The notes beneath the pieces were generated by a model. That model was not told the DNA's origin, did not search any database, and saw only the letters and a program-made list of their open reading frames with translations. Positions 17,672 to 26,047 of a stretch of DNA of 64,000 bases are shown here, piece after piece (within the stretch, counting starts at the first letter, position 1; each line of letters opens with the position of its first letter). The stretch is from positions 124,001 to 188,000 of the forward strand of contig NZ_QXGH01000011.1 in NCBI RefSeq assembly GCF_003515065.1, given 5' to 3'. Origin of the DNA: Nocardioides immobilis (GTDB lineage: Bacteria; Actinomycetota; Actinomycetes; Propionibacteriales; Nocardioidaceae). The position numbers and the translations under genes are program-made.

Positions 17672-19084
17672 TCAGGCCTCCTGCGGCTCGAGGTCGGCGG
17701 GGGACGACAGGGTGCCGCGGACCGCGGTGGCGGCGGCGACCGGGATCGACACCAGGTGGGTGCGACCACCCTTGCCCTGCCGGCCCTCGAAGTTGCGGTT
17801 GGACGTCGACGCGCTGCGCTCCTGGGGAGCGAGCTGGTCGGGGTTCATGCCGAGGCACATCGAGCAGCCGGCGCCGCGCCATTCCGCGCCGGCCTCGAGG
17901 AAGACCTTGTCGAGGCCCTCCTCGATCGCCTGGTTGCGGACCCGGACCGAGCCCGGCACGACGAGCAGCCGGGTGCCGTCGGCGACCTTGTGGCCCTTGA
18001 TGATCTCGGCGGCGAGGCGGAGGTCCTCGATCCGACCGTTGGTGCAGGAGCCGACGAAGACCGTGTCGACCTTGATCTCGCGCATCGGGGTGCCGGCCTC
18101 GAGGCCCATGTACTCCAGGGCCTTCTCGGTCGCGATCTTGTCGTTGGGCTCGTCGAAGTCGTCGGGGCTCGGGACGTTCGCGCCGAGCGGGACGCCCTGC
18201 CCGGGGTTGGTGCCCCAGGTGACGAACGGCGTCATGGTCGACGCGTCCAGCACGATCTCCTTGTCGAACTCGGCGTCCGCGTCGGTGACCAGCGTCTTCC
18301 AGTGCGCGACCGCGGCGTCCCAGTCGGCGCCCTTGGGCGCCTCGGGCTTGCCCTCGATGTAGTCGAACGTGGTCTGGTCGGGAGCGATCAGGCCGGCCTT
18401 CGCGCCCCACTCGATCGACATGTTGCAGACCGTCATCCGGCCCTCCATCGAGAGCTCCTCGATGGCAGCGCCGCGGTACTCGACGATGTAGCCCTGGCCG
18501 CCACCGGTGCCGGTGTGCGCGATCAGGGTCAGGACGAGGTCCTTGGCGGTGACGCCGTCCGGCAGGCTGCCGTTGACGGTCACCGCCATCGTCTTGGGCT
18601 TCGCCTGCATCAGGGTCTGGGTGGCGAGCACGTGCTCGACCTCGGAGGTGCCGATGCCGAACGCGATCGCGCCGAACGCACCGTGGGTGCTGGTGTGGCT
18701 GTCGCCGCACACGATCGTCATGCCCGGCTGGGTGAGACCCAGCTGCGGGCCGACGACGTGGACGATGCCCTGCTCGATGTCACCGAGCGGATGGAGTCGT
18801 ACGCCGAAGTCGGCGGCGTTCTTGCGCAGCGTGTCGACCTGGGTCTTGCTCACCGGGTCGGCGATCGGCTTGTCCCAGTCGAGGGTCGGGACGTTGTGGT
18901 CCTCGGTCGCGAGGGTGAGGTCGGGGCGTCGTACCTTGCGGCCGGCGAGACGGAGGCCGTCGAACGCCTGGGGGCTGGTCACCTCGTGAATGAGGTGGAG
19001 ATCGATGTAGAGGAGGTCAGGCTCCCCCGGGGTCGACCGGACGACGTGCTCGTCCCACACCTTCTCCGCCAGGGTCTTGCCCAT
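17672..19084 (-). CDS. leuC: 3-isopropylmalate dehydratase large subunit
   Basis: LeuC is the aconitase-type large subunit that carries the 4Fe-4S cluster. The 470-residue protein has [19 protein letters not shown] and the cluster cysteines in VGSCTNGR and GCSMCLGMN. The ATG at 19084 has a GAGGAGG-type site just upstream. The divergent regulator ndgR starts 117 bases away. In related actinomycetes that regulator binds this promoter and activates leuCD. Confidence 0.97.
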   Translation of the reverse strand: MGKTLAEKVWDEHVVRSTPGEPDLLYIDLHLIHEVTSPQAFDGLRLAGRKVRRPDLTLATEDHNVPTLDWDKPIADPVSKTQVDTLRKNAADFGVRLHPLGDIEQGIVHVVGPQLGLTQPGMTIVCGDSHTSTHGAFGAIAFGIGTSEVEHVLATQTLMQAKPKTMAVTVNGSLPDGVTAKDLVLTLIAHTGTGGGQGYIVEYRGAAIEELSMEGRMTVCNMSIEWGAKAGLIAPDQTTFDYIEGKPEAPKGADWDAAVAHWKTLVTDADAEFDKEIVLDASTMTPFVTWGTNPGQGVPLGANVPSPDDFDEPNDKIATEKALEYMGLEAGTPMREIKVDTVFVGSCTNGRIEDLRLAAEIIKGHKVADGTRLLVVPGSVRVRNQAIEEGLDKVFLEAGAEWRGAGCSMCLGMNPDQLAPQERSASTSNRNFEGRQGKGGRTHLVSIPVAAATAVRGTLSSPADLEPQEA

Positions 19085-19158
19085 GACTCGCTCCTCCTCG
19101 ATCGGTTCTGGCCGGTGGGTGTGACGGGTCTCATCGTCCTTCCGGCTTGTTGGAGCAA

Positions 19159-19196
19159 CCCTACGCTTGCATCCCATGATCTGAGACGATAGTCTT
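19159..19196. promoter_or_regulatory. divergent ndgR / leuC promoter region
   Basis: On the plus strand TTGCAT (19168-19173) and TAGTCT (19191-19196) are 17 bases apart. The ndgR ATG at 19202 is only five bases past the -10, so the ndgR mRNA should be leaderless. On the minus strand TAGGGT (complement of 19159-19164) is a candidate leuC -10. The dyad GAC-gata-GTC at about 19187-19196 overlaps the ndgR -10 and is a possible regulator site. Confidence 0.6.
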
Positions 19197-19201
19197 GCCA
19201 T

Positions 19202-19924
19202 ATGGACAACTCGAGCGGCGTGGGCGTGCTGGACAAGGCCGCCCTGGTTCTCACGGCCCTGGAGTCCGGGCCCGCCACCCTGGCCGGCCTGGTCGCCGGC
19301 ACGGGTCTGGCGCGTCCGACAGCGCACCGCCTGGCGGTCGCACTGGAGCACCACCGGCTGGTGGCCCGCGACATGCAGGGGCGCTTCGTGCTCGGCCCGC
19401 GGCTGGCCGAGCTCTCCGCCGCGGCCGGCGAGGACCGGCTGCTGGCGACCGCCGGTCCGGTGCTCGCGCGGCTGCGCGACATCACGGGCGAATCGGCACA
19501 GCTCTGGCGGCGCCAGGGCGACCACCGGGTGTGCGTCGCGGCCGCCGAGCGGCCGTCCGGCCTGCGCGACACGATCCCCGTCGGATCGCAGCTGACCATG
19601 CGCGCCGGCTCCGCCGCCCAGGTGCTGCTCGCGTGGGACGACCCGGACCGCATCCACCGCGGCCTCCAGAACGCCGCGTTCTCCGCGGCCGAGCTCTCCG
19701 CGATCCGGCGCCGGGGCTGGGCGCAGTCCGTCGGCGAGCGCGAGCAGGGCGTGGCCTCCGTGTCCGCCCCCGTCCGCTCCCCCGGCGGCAAGGTCATCGC
19801 CGCGGTGTCGGTCTCCGGCCCGCTCGAGCGGCTCTCCCGCCAGCCGGGCCGGATGCACGCCCCCGCCGTACTCGCTGCCGCGGAGCGGCTCTCCGAGTCG
19901 CTGCGGCGGGCTGCTGCCGAATAG
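19202..19924 (+). CDS. ndgR: IclR-family regulator, NdgR type
   Basis: This is a 240-residue IclR regulator with an N-terminal winged helix ([23 protein letters not shown]) and a C-terminal effector domain with the [22 protein letters not shown] segment. The position directly divergent from leuCD is diagnostic for NdgR/LeuR, an activator of leucine synthesis and amino-acid-dependent regulator in actinomycetes. The ATG is at 19202 and no ribosome binding site is visible; the promoter places transcription start at or next to the ATG. Its end faces ogt across a repeat array. Confidence 0.92.
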   Translation: MDNSSGVGVLDKAALVLTALESGPATLAGLVAGTGLARPTAHRLAVALEHHRLVARDMQGRFVLGPRLAELSAAAGEDRLLATAGPVLARLRDITGESAQLWRRQGDHRVCVAAAERPSGLRDTIPVGSQLTMRAGSAAQVLLAWDDPDRIHRGLQNAAFSAAELSAIRRRGWAQSVGEREQGVASVSAPVRSPGGKVIAAVSVSGPLERLSRQPGRMHAPAVLAAAERLSESLRRAAAE

Positions 19925-20014
19925 CGCGAAGTGTCAAGGTTGGCGCCTCGAAGTGTCAGGGTTGGCCCCTCGAGGTGTCACCCCTCGCACGACCAACATC
20001 GACACTTCGCGCGG
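19925..20014. repeat. 22-bp-period repeat array with inverted copy (locus A), convergent gene end
   Basis: Between the stops of convergent ndgR and ogt lie three forward units beginning CGAAGTGTC or CGAGGTGTC at 19927, 19949 and 19971, exactly 22 bases apart, each followed by a GGTTGG-like core in the first two. An inverted unit CCAACATCGACACTTCG ends at 20009. Forward and inverted copies can pair into a hairpin, so it probably acts as a bidirectional terminator. The same unit recurs at 62195-62386. Confidence 0.8.
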
Positions 20015-20497
20015 TCAGAACAAGGCGTCCTGCTCGAGCGACAGCAGGGTCTGCTTCCGCTCGATCCCGCCGGCGTAGCCGGTGAGGGTGCCGTTGGCGC
20101 CGATCACCCGGTGGCACGGGATGACGATCGGGATCGGGTTGGCGCCGTTGGCGAGGCCGACGGCGCGGGAGGCGGCGTTGGACTTGCCGAGGCGCGCGGC
20201 GACCTCGCCGTACGACGCTGTCTCGCCGTAGCCGATCTTCGTCAGCTGGTCCCAGACCGACTGCTGCCAGGCGCTGCCGACGGGGGCCAGCGGGAGGTCG
20301 AAGTCCTTGAGGTCGCCGGCGAAGTAGTCGCGCAGCTGCCGGGCCGCCTCGACGAGCAGCGGGTCGTCGTCGACACGGTCGCCCTTAGGCCGACCGTCGG
20401 CGTCGCGGAACGGCGTGAACTCGATCTGGGTCAGCGCGCCTCCGCGTGCCACGAGTCGCAGCTCGCCGATCGGTGAGTCGATCACGGTCCAGGTCAT
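20015..20497 (-). CDS. ogt: methylated-DNA--[protein]-cysteine S-methyltransferase
   Basis: This 160-residue suicide repair protein removes alkyl groups from O6-alkylguanine onto a cysteine. The active-site motif PCHRVIG holds Cys128; the helix-turn-helix-like segment GETASYGEVAARLG and the GLANGANP loop are present. The ATG at 20497 has GGAGGAGA upstream and overlaps the stop of the Ada/AlkA gene as ATGA. It is the second gene of an alkylation repair operon and supplies the Ogt activity lacking in the AdaA-AlkA fusion. Confidence 0.96.
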   Translation of the reverse strand: MTWTVIDSPIGELRLVARGGALTQIEFTPFRDADGRPKGDRVDDDPLLVEAARQLRDYFAGDLKDFDLPLAPVGSAWQQSVWDQLTKIGYGETASYGEVAARLGKSNAASRAVGLANGANPIPIVIPCHRVIGANGTLTGYAGGIERKQTLLSLEQDALF

Positions 20498-21966
20498 GAC
20501 TTCTCCTCCAGTGAGGTCCACAGGTGTAGCAGGGCATAGGAGCGCCAGGGCGCCCAGGTCGTCGGGTCGGCGTCGGTGAGGCCGAGTCCGGCCAGCGCGT
20601 TGCGCACGCCGATGTCGGTCGGCAGGTAGATGTCGGGGTGGCCCAGCGCGCGGAGCGCGATGTAGTCGGCGGTCCAGGGTCCGATGCCGGGGATCGCCAC
20701 CAGCGCCCGGCGTACGTCGTCGCGGTCCGGGCCGCGGTCGAGCGCGACGTCGCCGGCGGCCAGGGCTGCGGCCAGGCCGGTCAGAGCGCGGCCGCGCGCC
20801 CGCGGCATCGGCAGCTGCTCGGGGTCGAGCGCCGCGACCGTCGCGGCGTCGGGGAAGAGGTGCGTCAGGCCGGGGATGTCGGTCTCGAACGGGCGCCCGT
20901 GGGACGCGACGAGCCGGCCGGCGACCGTGCGGGCACCGGCGACGCTCACCTGCTGGCCGAGCACCGCGCGCACGGCGATCTCGTCGCCGGAGACGTGGCC
21001 GGGCACCCGCAGCCCCGGCCGGAGCCGGATCAGCCGCCCGATCACCGGATCGCCGGCGAAGTGGTCGGCGACGGCGATCGGGTCGCAGTCGCCGTCGAGC
21101 AGCCGACGGACCCGGGCGACCGCCGCTGCGGTGTCACGCAGGTCGTGCAGCACGAACCGCGCGGGCACGAGGGCGGTCTGGCCGGGGTCGAGCACATCGG
21201 TGAGCTCGAGCCGGACCGTGCCCGGGCCGTGGGGAAGGTCGAGGGTCCGGGCGTACCACCCGTCGCCCGCCACCTCCACGCCTTCCACGGCGCGGGCGGC
21301 GAGGAAGCGCAGCAGCGCGGACCCGGCGAACGGCGTCCGCACCGCCAGGCGGAGCTCGATCGCCCCCGGCGTACGCGCTCCGCCCCGCCGACCTCGCAGC
21401 TGGGTGGGCGATGCGGCGTAGACCTCCCGCACGGTGTCGTTGAACTGGCGGACACTGGCGAACCCGGAAGCGAACGCCACGTCGGCGAAGCTCAGGTCGG
21501 TGGTCTCGACCAGCACCCGGGCGGTCTGCGCGCGCTGCGCTCGGGCGAGCGCGAGCGGTCCGGCCCCGAGCTCGGCGGTCAGCACCCGCGACAGGTGACG
21601 CGCGGTGTAGCCGAGCCGGTGGGCCAGGCCGTCGACCCCCTCGCGGTCGACCACACCGTCGGCGATGAGTCGCATCGCGCGGCCGGCGACGGTCGCGGCG
21701 ACGTCCCAGTCCGGACTGCCCGGCGTCGCGTCCGGCAGGCATCGCTTGCAGGCCCGGTAGCCGGCCGCCTGGGCCGCAGCTGCGCTGCGGTGGAAGCTGA
21801 CGTTCTGCAGAGCCGGCGTCCGGGCCGGGCAGGACGGCCGGCAGTAGATGCCGGTGGTCCGCACCGCGATGTAGAACACCCCGTCGAACCGGCGATCGCG
21901 CGATTTCACCGCGGAGTAGCAGGACTCCGTGTCGAGCCCCGGGATCCCTGCAGTGGTGGTCGTCAT
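20494..21966 (-). CDS. AdaA-AraC-AlkA fusion: methylphosphotriester sensor, regulator and 3-methyladenine glycosylase
   Basis: This 490-residue fusion has three parts. Residues 1-85 form the Ada zinc domain with Cys42, Cys46, Cys73 and Cys76, of which the first accepts a methyl group from DNA phosphotriesters. Residues of about 90-195 form an AraC-type helix-turn-helix. The rest is an AlkA N-domain and a helix-hairpin-helix glycosylase with VAIPGIGPWTADYIALRALG and the catalytic Asp in LPTDIG. The protein should sense methylation, activate its own operon and excise 3-methyladenine. The ATG at 21966 is chosen because homology begins there. The final four bases overlap ogt. Confidence 0.95.
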   Translation of the reverse strand: MTTTTAGIPGLDTESCYSAVKSRDRRFDGVFYIAVRTTGIYCRPSCPARTPALQNVSFHRSAAAAQAAGYRACKRCLPDATPGSPDWDVAATVAGRAMRLIADGVVDREGVDGLAHRLGYTARHLSRVLTAELGAGPLALARAQRAQTARVLVETTDLSFADVAFASGFASVRQFNDTVREVYAASPTQLRGRRGGARTPGAIELRLAVRTPFAGSALLRFLAARAVEGVEVAGDGWYARTLDLPHGPGTVRLELTDVLDPGQTALVPARFVLHDLRDTAAAVARVRRLLDGDCDPIAVADHFAGDPVIGRLIRLRPGLRVPGHVSGDEIAVRAVLGQQVSVAGARTVAGRLVASHGRPFETDIPGLTHLFPDAATVAALDPEQLPMPRARGRALTGLAAALAAGDVALDRGPDRDDVRRALVAIPGIGPWTADYIALRALGHPDIYLPTDIGVRNALAGLGLTDADPTTWAPWRSYALLHLWTSLEEKS

Positions 21967-22115
21967 GGCTCCATTCTGTACGGCGCCGCCGACATGTTCT
22001 CGCGGAAATCGGACATGGCCGTCGGGCAAGGTCCCGAGTTCCTCCGCGGGCACGCCGAGTTGTCCGTCCCGGCGATGTCCCGCCCATCGGCGCGCGCATC
22101 TGCCACCCTGTGCGC

Positions 22116-22661
22116 ATGGTGGAGAACCCGATCGACCTGCTGATCAGGTCTCAGCAGATCGCCCTCAAGCTGGCGGGCGACACGTTCCGCACGGTCACGA
22201 ACGCCGCCGTCACCGGAGTCACCCAGCCCGACGAGCTCGTGCGGCAGGTCGGCGACCTGGCCGGCGCCGTCGCCAACATGGCCGGCGCGATCACCGGGCT
22301 GGCCGGCGCCACCGCGCAGCCGCTCCAGGACTTCATCGTGCGCCAGCGCGAGCTGGCCGAGACCGTGGCGACCCTCGCGGAGGCCCAGTCTGAGCTCGCG
22401 AACGTCGTCGCCAAGCTCGCCGAACGGCACGCGGACGCCGTCACCGCCCTGGAGCGGGTCACCGCACCGGTCTTCGCCGTCGTCGGCACCGATCCCACTC
22501 CCCCGAAGACGCGCGCCTCCCGGGTGACGGCCAAGGCAGAGGTCGCGGCCGCGACCAAGACGCCCACCAAGGCACCCAGCAAGGCGCCCGCCAAGAAGCC
22601 GACCACGGCGAAGGCTCCGGCCCGGAAGGCGACCACGCCGAAGCCGAGGAGCACGGCCTAG
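22116..22661 (+). CDS. small helical protein with Lys/Ala/Pro/Thr tail (phasin-like, function unknown)
   Basis: This is a protein of about 181 residues. Residues of about 1-120 are predicted helical and Ala-rich (repeated VGDLAGAVANMAGAITGL-like heptads), and the last 50 are a basic Lys/Ala/Pro/Thr tail (TPTKAPSKAPAKKPTTAKAP) much like the HU tail. The helical part resembles phasins or other granule-associated proteins, and the tail could bind DNA or another polyanion, as in PhaM-like proteins. No PHA genes are visible here, so this is only a suggestion. An ATG at 22116 and a GTG at 22110 are both possible; neither has a clear ribosome binding site. Confidence 0.7.
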   Translation: MVENPIDLLIRSQQIALKLAGDTFRTVTNAAVTGVTQPDELVRQVGDLAGAVANMAGAITGLAGATAQPLQDFIVRQRELAETVATLAEAQSELANVVAKLAERHADAVTALERVTAPVFAVVGTDPTPPKTRASRVTAKAEVAAATKTPTKAPSKAPAKKPTTAKAPARKATTPKPRSTA

Positions 22662-22680
22662 CCCGATCTCAGGCGAGGTC

Positions 22681-22785
22681 TCAGCCGCGCACGCTCCGCG
22701 CGCTGCGTCGTACGGCGACGACCCCGGCCGCCGCCGCGACCACCCCGATCAGCACGATCACGGCGAGGTGGTGGTTCCACTGCCC
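22681..22785 (-). other. displaced C-terminal transmembrane segment of the FHA-ABC exporter
   Basis: In the minus-strand frame next to that of the exporter, 22681-22785 codes GQWNHHLAV followed by a hydrophobic stretch IVLIGVVAAAAGVV and a basic end RRSARSVRG. This is what the end of an ABC-2 exporter of this type should look like, with a last membrane helix after a QW motif. One extra G in the GGG run (plus-strand CCC at 22783-22785) would join it to the main frame. Confidence 0.65.
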
Positions 22786-24896
22786 GCGTCGTACGCCTGC
22801 AGCGGGTCGCGGACGGCGTCCTCGACGCCCCGTTGGGTCCGCCCGAGGTGGACGCTGGCGGCCGACGCCGCGTAGGCCCAGCGCGACGGCGCCAGCCAGG
22901 CGACCTGCTCGAGCACCGGCCGGCCGGCGATGCCGACGATGGCACCGGAGAGCACCAGCTGCGCCATCACCAGCGCCACCAGGACCGGCATCGCGTGGTC
23001 GGCACTGCGGATCAGCGCGGACGCCGCGAGTCCTACGACGGCCATCGTGGTCGCCAGCGCGGCCACCGGGAGGGCGATCTCCCACCAGCCCCAGCCGTGC
23101 ACGCCGCCGCGGTCCGGTCCGGGGAGGCCGACGGTCGCCAGCCACGTGAGGGCGATGCCCTGGACGAAGCATGCGCCGCCGAGGACGACGACCTTGCTCA
23201 GCAGGTAGGGCCCCGGCGACAGGCCGACGGCGTACTCCCGGCGCAGGATCGCGCGTTCCTTCACCAGCTCGCGGATCGTCATCGCCACGCCCATCAGCGC
23301 GGCCGCGACGACCAGGATCGTGAGCCGCTGGCCGACCTCGGAGCCGTCGAAGACCCGGCCCTCGCGGGCGGCCCGGAGGGACAGGCCGGCGCCACCCTGG
23401 ACGATCCGGCTCAGGCCGGCCAGCGCGAGCGGCAGCAGCACGAGCATCGTCATCAAGGTCCGGTCGGCCCGGGCCACGGCGACGTCCCGGGCGATGAGGG
23501 TGCCGAGCTGCCGCCACCGCGACGGTCGCTGCGGGGGTACGACGGCGCGCGGCACCGCCGGGATCGTCCCGCTGTCCGTGATTCCGGCAGGCCTCGGCCG
23601 CGGCGCGGCCTTGTCGAGCTGCTGGAACAGCGCGGGGTAGTCGTCGCACCCGAAGTGGTCGAGGAGCGCGGCGGGCGGTCCGACGTACCGCGCACGACCG
23701 CCCTTGCCGAGCACGACGACCTGGTCGCAGAGATCGAGCGCCAGCACCGAGTGGGTGACGACCACGACCACCCGGTCGTCGTCCGCGAGGTCGCGCAGCT
23801 GCTCCATCACCGAGCGGTCGAGGCCGGGGTCCAGGCCGGACGTCGGCTCGTCGAGGAACAGCAAGGGCGGCGCCGTCAGCAGCTCGGTCGCGATCGAGAC
23901 CCGCTTCCGCTGCCCGCCCGACAGCTGGCGCCCGATCCTCAGGTCCCGCTGGCCGGTCAGCCCCAGCCGGTCGAGGACCTGGTCGACGCGCCGCTCCTGC
24001 TCGGCGCGGGTCGTGTCGGGCGGCAGCCGGAGCCGCGCGGCGTAGCGCAGCCCCTCGCGGACCGTCAGCTGCGGGTGCAGGATCTCCTCCTGCGGCACCA
24101 GACCGATCTGGAAGCGCAGCTCCTCGTAGTGGCGGTAGAGGTCGTGCCCGTTCCACAGCACCCGGCCGCGACCCGCCGGCACGAGGCCGGTCAGCGCGTT
24201 GAGCAGCGTCGACTTCCCGGCGCCGGACGGGCCGATGACCGCGGTGAGCGTGCCGGACGCGAGCTCGAGCGAGACCCCGTCGAGCAGGCGCACGTGCTCG
24301 GGCGTGACCGTGCTGAGGCCGTCAGCCACGAGCATCCGCCGTACGGTCCGCTGCGGCGGGGCCAGCCGCCGGCCGTCCCACACCAGCGTCTGCGCGCCGA
24401 CGACGACCTGGTCGCCGTTGCGCAGCGGGATCGACGTGACCCGCTCCCCGTTGACGAACGTGCCGTTGAACGAGCCGAGGTCGCGCAGCACCGGCGGCGT
24501 GGTGAGGTCGACGACCGCGTGGTGGCGCGAGACCAGGGGGTCGTCGAGGACGACGGTGTTGCCGGCGCCGCGCCCGAGGATGAGTACGCCGTGCCGGGAC
24601 TCGTGCCGCTCGACCGCCGGGGTGGGCGGCGGGATCGCCTCGAACAGCAGAGTCGGCCCGTCCGGGGCTCCTGCCGCCAGCCGCACTGACCGGCCGGTGC
24701 GCAGCGCGAGCTGGCCGACCCGGCAGCCGTCGCGATAGACGCCACCCTCGACGCCTGCGTCGACCAGGGTCCAGCCACCCTCCGCGCGCACCATTCGGAG
24801 CGCACCGACGCTGGCCGCCTCGTCGTACTCGACGCTGGCGTCGTCGCTCGTCACACGCAGGCGCGGCGCCGTGCCCGCGTGCTGCAGGATCCCCAT
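22758..24896 (-). CDS. FHA-domain ABC transporter, ATPase-permease fusion (frameshifted C-terminus)
   Basis: The 712 residues as read contain an FHA domain at about 104-172 (GRG at 108-110, SRHH at 123-126, Asn144), an ABC ATPase with Walker A GPSGAGKST at 222-230, the signature LSGGQRKR and Walker B LLFLDEPTSG, and an ABC-2 permease from about 450 with five hydrophobic segments. The FHA domain implies control by Ser/Thr phosphorylation, as in mycobacterial Rv1747. The frame ends abruptly as GSGTTTSP, before the last membrane helix, which lies in the neighbouring frame. A single-base loss, real or from sequencing, is the best explanation. The substrate is unknown. Confidence 0.88.
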   Translation of the reverse strand: MGILQHAGTAPRLRVTSDDASVEYDEAASVGALRMVRAEGGWTLVDAGVEGGVYRDGCRVGQLALRTGRSVRLAAGAPDGPTLLFEAIPPPTPAVERHESRHGVLILGRGAGNTVVLDDPLVSRHHAVVDLTTPPVLRDLGSFNGTFVNGERVTSIPLRNGDQVVVGAQTLVWDGRRLAPPQRTVRRMLVADGLSTVTPEHVRLLDGVSLELASGTLTAVIGPSGAGKSTLLNALTGLVPAGRGRVLWNGHDLYRHYEELRFQIGLVPQEEILHPQLTVREGLRYAARLRLPPDTTRAEQERRVDQVLDRLGLTGQRDLRIGRQLSGGQRKRVSIATELLTAPPLLFLDEPTSGLDPGLDRSVMEQLRDLADDDRVVVVVTHSVLALDLCDQVVVLGKGGRARYVGPPAALLDHFGCDDYPALFQQLDKAAPRPRPAGITDSGTIPAVPRAVVPPQRPSRWRQLGTLIARDVAVARADRTLMTMLVLLPLALAGLSRIVQGGAGLSLRAAREGRVFDGSEVGQRLTILVVAAALMGVAMTIRELVKERAILRREYAVGLSPGPYLLSKVVVLGGACFVQGIALTWLATVGLPGPDRGGVHGWGWWEIALPVAALATTMAVVGLAASALIRSADHAMPVLVALVMAQLVLSGAIVGIAGRPVLEQVAWLAPSRWAYAASAASVHLGRTQRGVEDAVRDPLQAYDAGSGTTTSP

Positions 24897-25145
24897 GGTG
24901 CTTCGACGCTAGGGCGTGGCGCCGCCGGGGAGGCGGCACCACGCCGTGATTGCGCAGCGCCGGCCAGTCGCGAAAACCGGCCCGGCGAGGCGGAGAGAGC
25001 GAGGCACGAGCGACCGGAGCCGCAGCCCGGTCCGGCTTTCGCGATGCCGGCCGGTGAGCCGCCCAGCAGCCCGTCATGGCACCTACGTCGACTGCGCGCG
25101 CGGCAGCGCGGCGTGACGAAGGAGCGACGCGCTCGCGCCGTCCTA
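24897..25145. other. gene-free spacer with two hairpins
   Basis: No coding frame stands out in these 249 bases. Two inverted repeats are visible. The arms 24913-24926 and 24932-24945 (14 bases, one G-T mismatch) flank a 5-base loop just upstream of the exporter start. The arms at about 24966-24982 and 25031-25047 (17 bases, two mismatches) are farther apart. One of them probably terminates transcription from the AIM24-like gene. Confidence 0.5.
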
Positions 25146-25877
25146 TCAGCGCAACAGGTTGCCGAGACCGCCGAGCGGGCTCTGCTGCTGGACCTGCTGG
25201 CCGGCGTCCTGCGCCCCACCGAAGCGCATGTTCTCGCTCGGCTGGACGATCACGAAGCCCTGGCCGTGGAAGCCGAGCTGGAACTCCTCGCCCGACGTCC
25301 GCCCGATCAGCGCCTTCATGCCGATGTCGGTCTTGAGCTGGATCTGGAGGCCGGCCGACCAGCACACCGCGGCGTCGGGGTCGACGAACGTCGCCGCCTC
25401 GTGGGTCTGAAGCAGCAGCGGCGGGCCGTCGGTCACGAGCGCGACCTGGCCGGTGCCGGTCAGGGTGGTGTTGAAGAGACCGCCCGACAGCATCCCCGCG
25501 CCGCGGACCAGCTGGATGTTGTCCTGGAGCGACTCGGAGTAGGCCAGGATGTTGGCGCCGTTGACCGAGATGGAGTCGTTCTCGAGGTCGATGACGTGGA
25601 CGTCCATGCCCAGCTTGGCGAGGAAGATCTCGCCGGTGCCGTGCATCCGCATGATCGGCAGGCCCTCGCCGGTCACCTTCTGCTTGATCCACTTGCCGAC
25701 GCCGCCGGCGCCCTGGGCATCGAACCGGACGTCGCCCTGGTAGGCGACCATCGACCCCTGGAGCGCCTTGACGCTGCCCTGGGAGAGCTCGACCTTCATC
25801 ATCTTCGAGTTCTGCTTGACGAAGTTGCCCGGGCCCTCGACCTCGTGGTTCTCCTGGGCGAACAGATCACTGCGCAT
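25146..25877 (-). CDS. AIM24 family protein
   Basis: This is a 243-residue protein of the AIM24 beta-rich family, with a VEGPGNFVKQNSKMMKVEL start, the GEGLPIMRMHGTGEIFLAK segment and the VRGAGMLSGGLFNTTLTGTGQVAL motif. It has no signal peptide. A Gln-rich end (QQVQQQSPLGGLGNLLR) follows the fold. The family is widespread but functionally obscure: in yeast the namesake is a mitochondrial inner membrane protein, while in bacteria the trimeric beta fold is thought to be a scaffold. The neighbours do not reveal a role. Confidence 0.88.
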   Translation of the reverse strand: MRSDLFAQENHEVEGPGNFVKQNSKMMKVELSQGSVKALQGSMVAYQGDVRFDAQGAGGVGKWIKQKVTGEGLPIMRMHGTGEIFLAKLGMDVHVIDLENDSISVNGANILAYSESLQDNIQLVRGAGMLSGGLFNTTLTGTGQVALVTDGPPLLLQTHEAATFVDPDAAVCWSAGLQIQLKTDIGMKALIGRTSGEEFQLGFHGQGFVIVQPSENMRFGGAQDAGQQVQQQSPLGGLGNLLR

Positions 25878-26047
25878 CGGTGTGCTCTCACTTCTGGTGG
25901 GGTGACGGTGGTCAGACCCGAGAGATCCGGGCCCTGGTGGGACCCGGATGGGTCATGTCTACCCCGAGATTTCCACGACCACACACGATTCGGCATCGTC
26001 CTCGCGAACGATCCACAGGACCACTTCGACGCTGCCAGAATGCGGAC

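Noticed and set aside
19085..19150. Possible leader peptide before leuC (MRPVTPTGQ...)
   Set aside because: It has no run of Leu codons and its frame simply overlaps the leuC start, so it does not look like an attenuator.
17075..19192. Long plus-strand frame across leuCD
   Set aside because: It is the antisense shadow of leuD and leuC, both of which have full motifs on the minus strand.
21967..22109. SOS or Ada box upstream of the Ada/AlkA gene
   Set aside because: A GAACATGTC half-site is visible but no full LexA or Ada operator can be made out.
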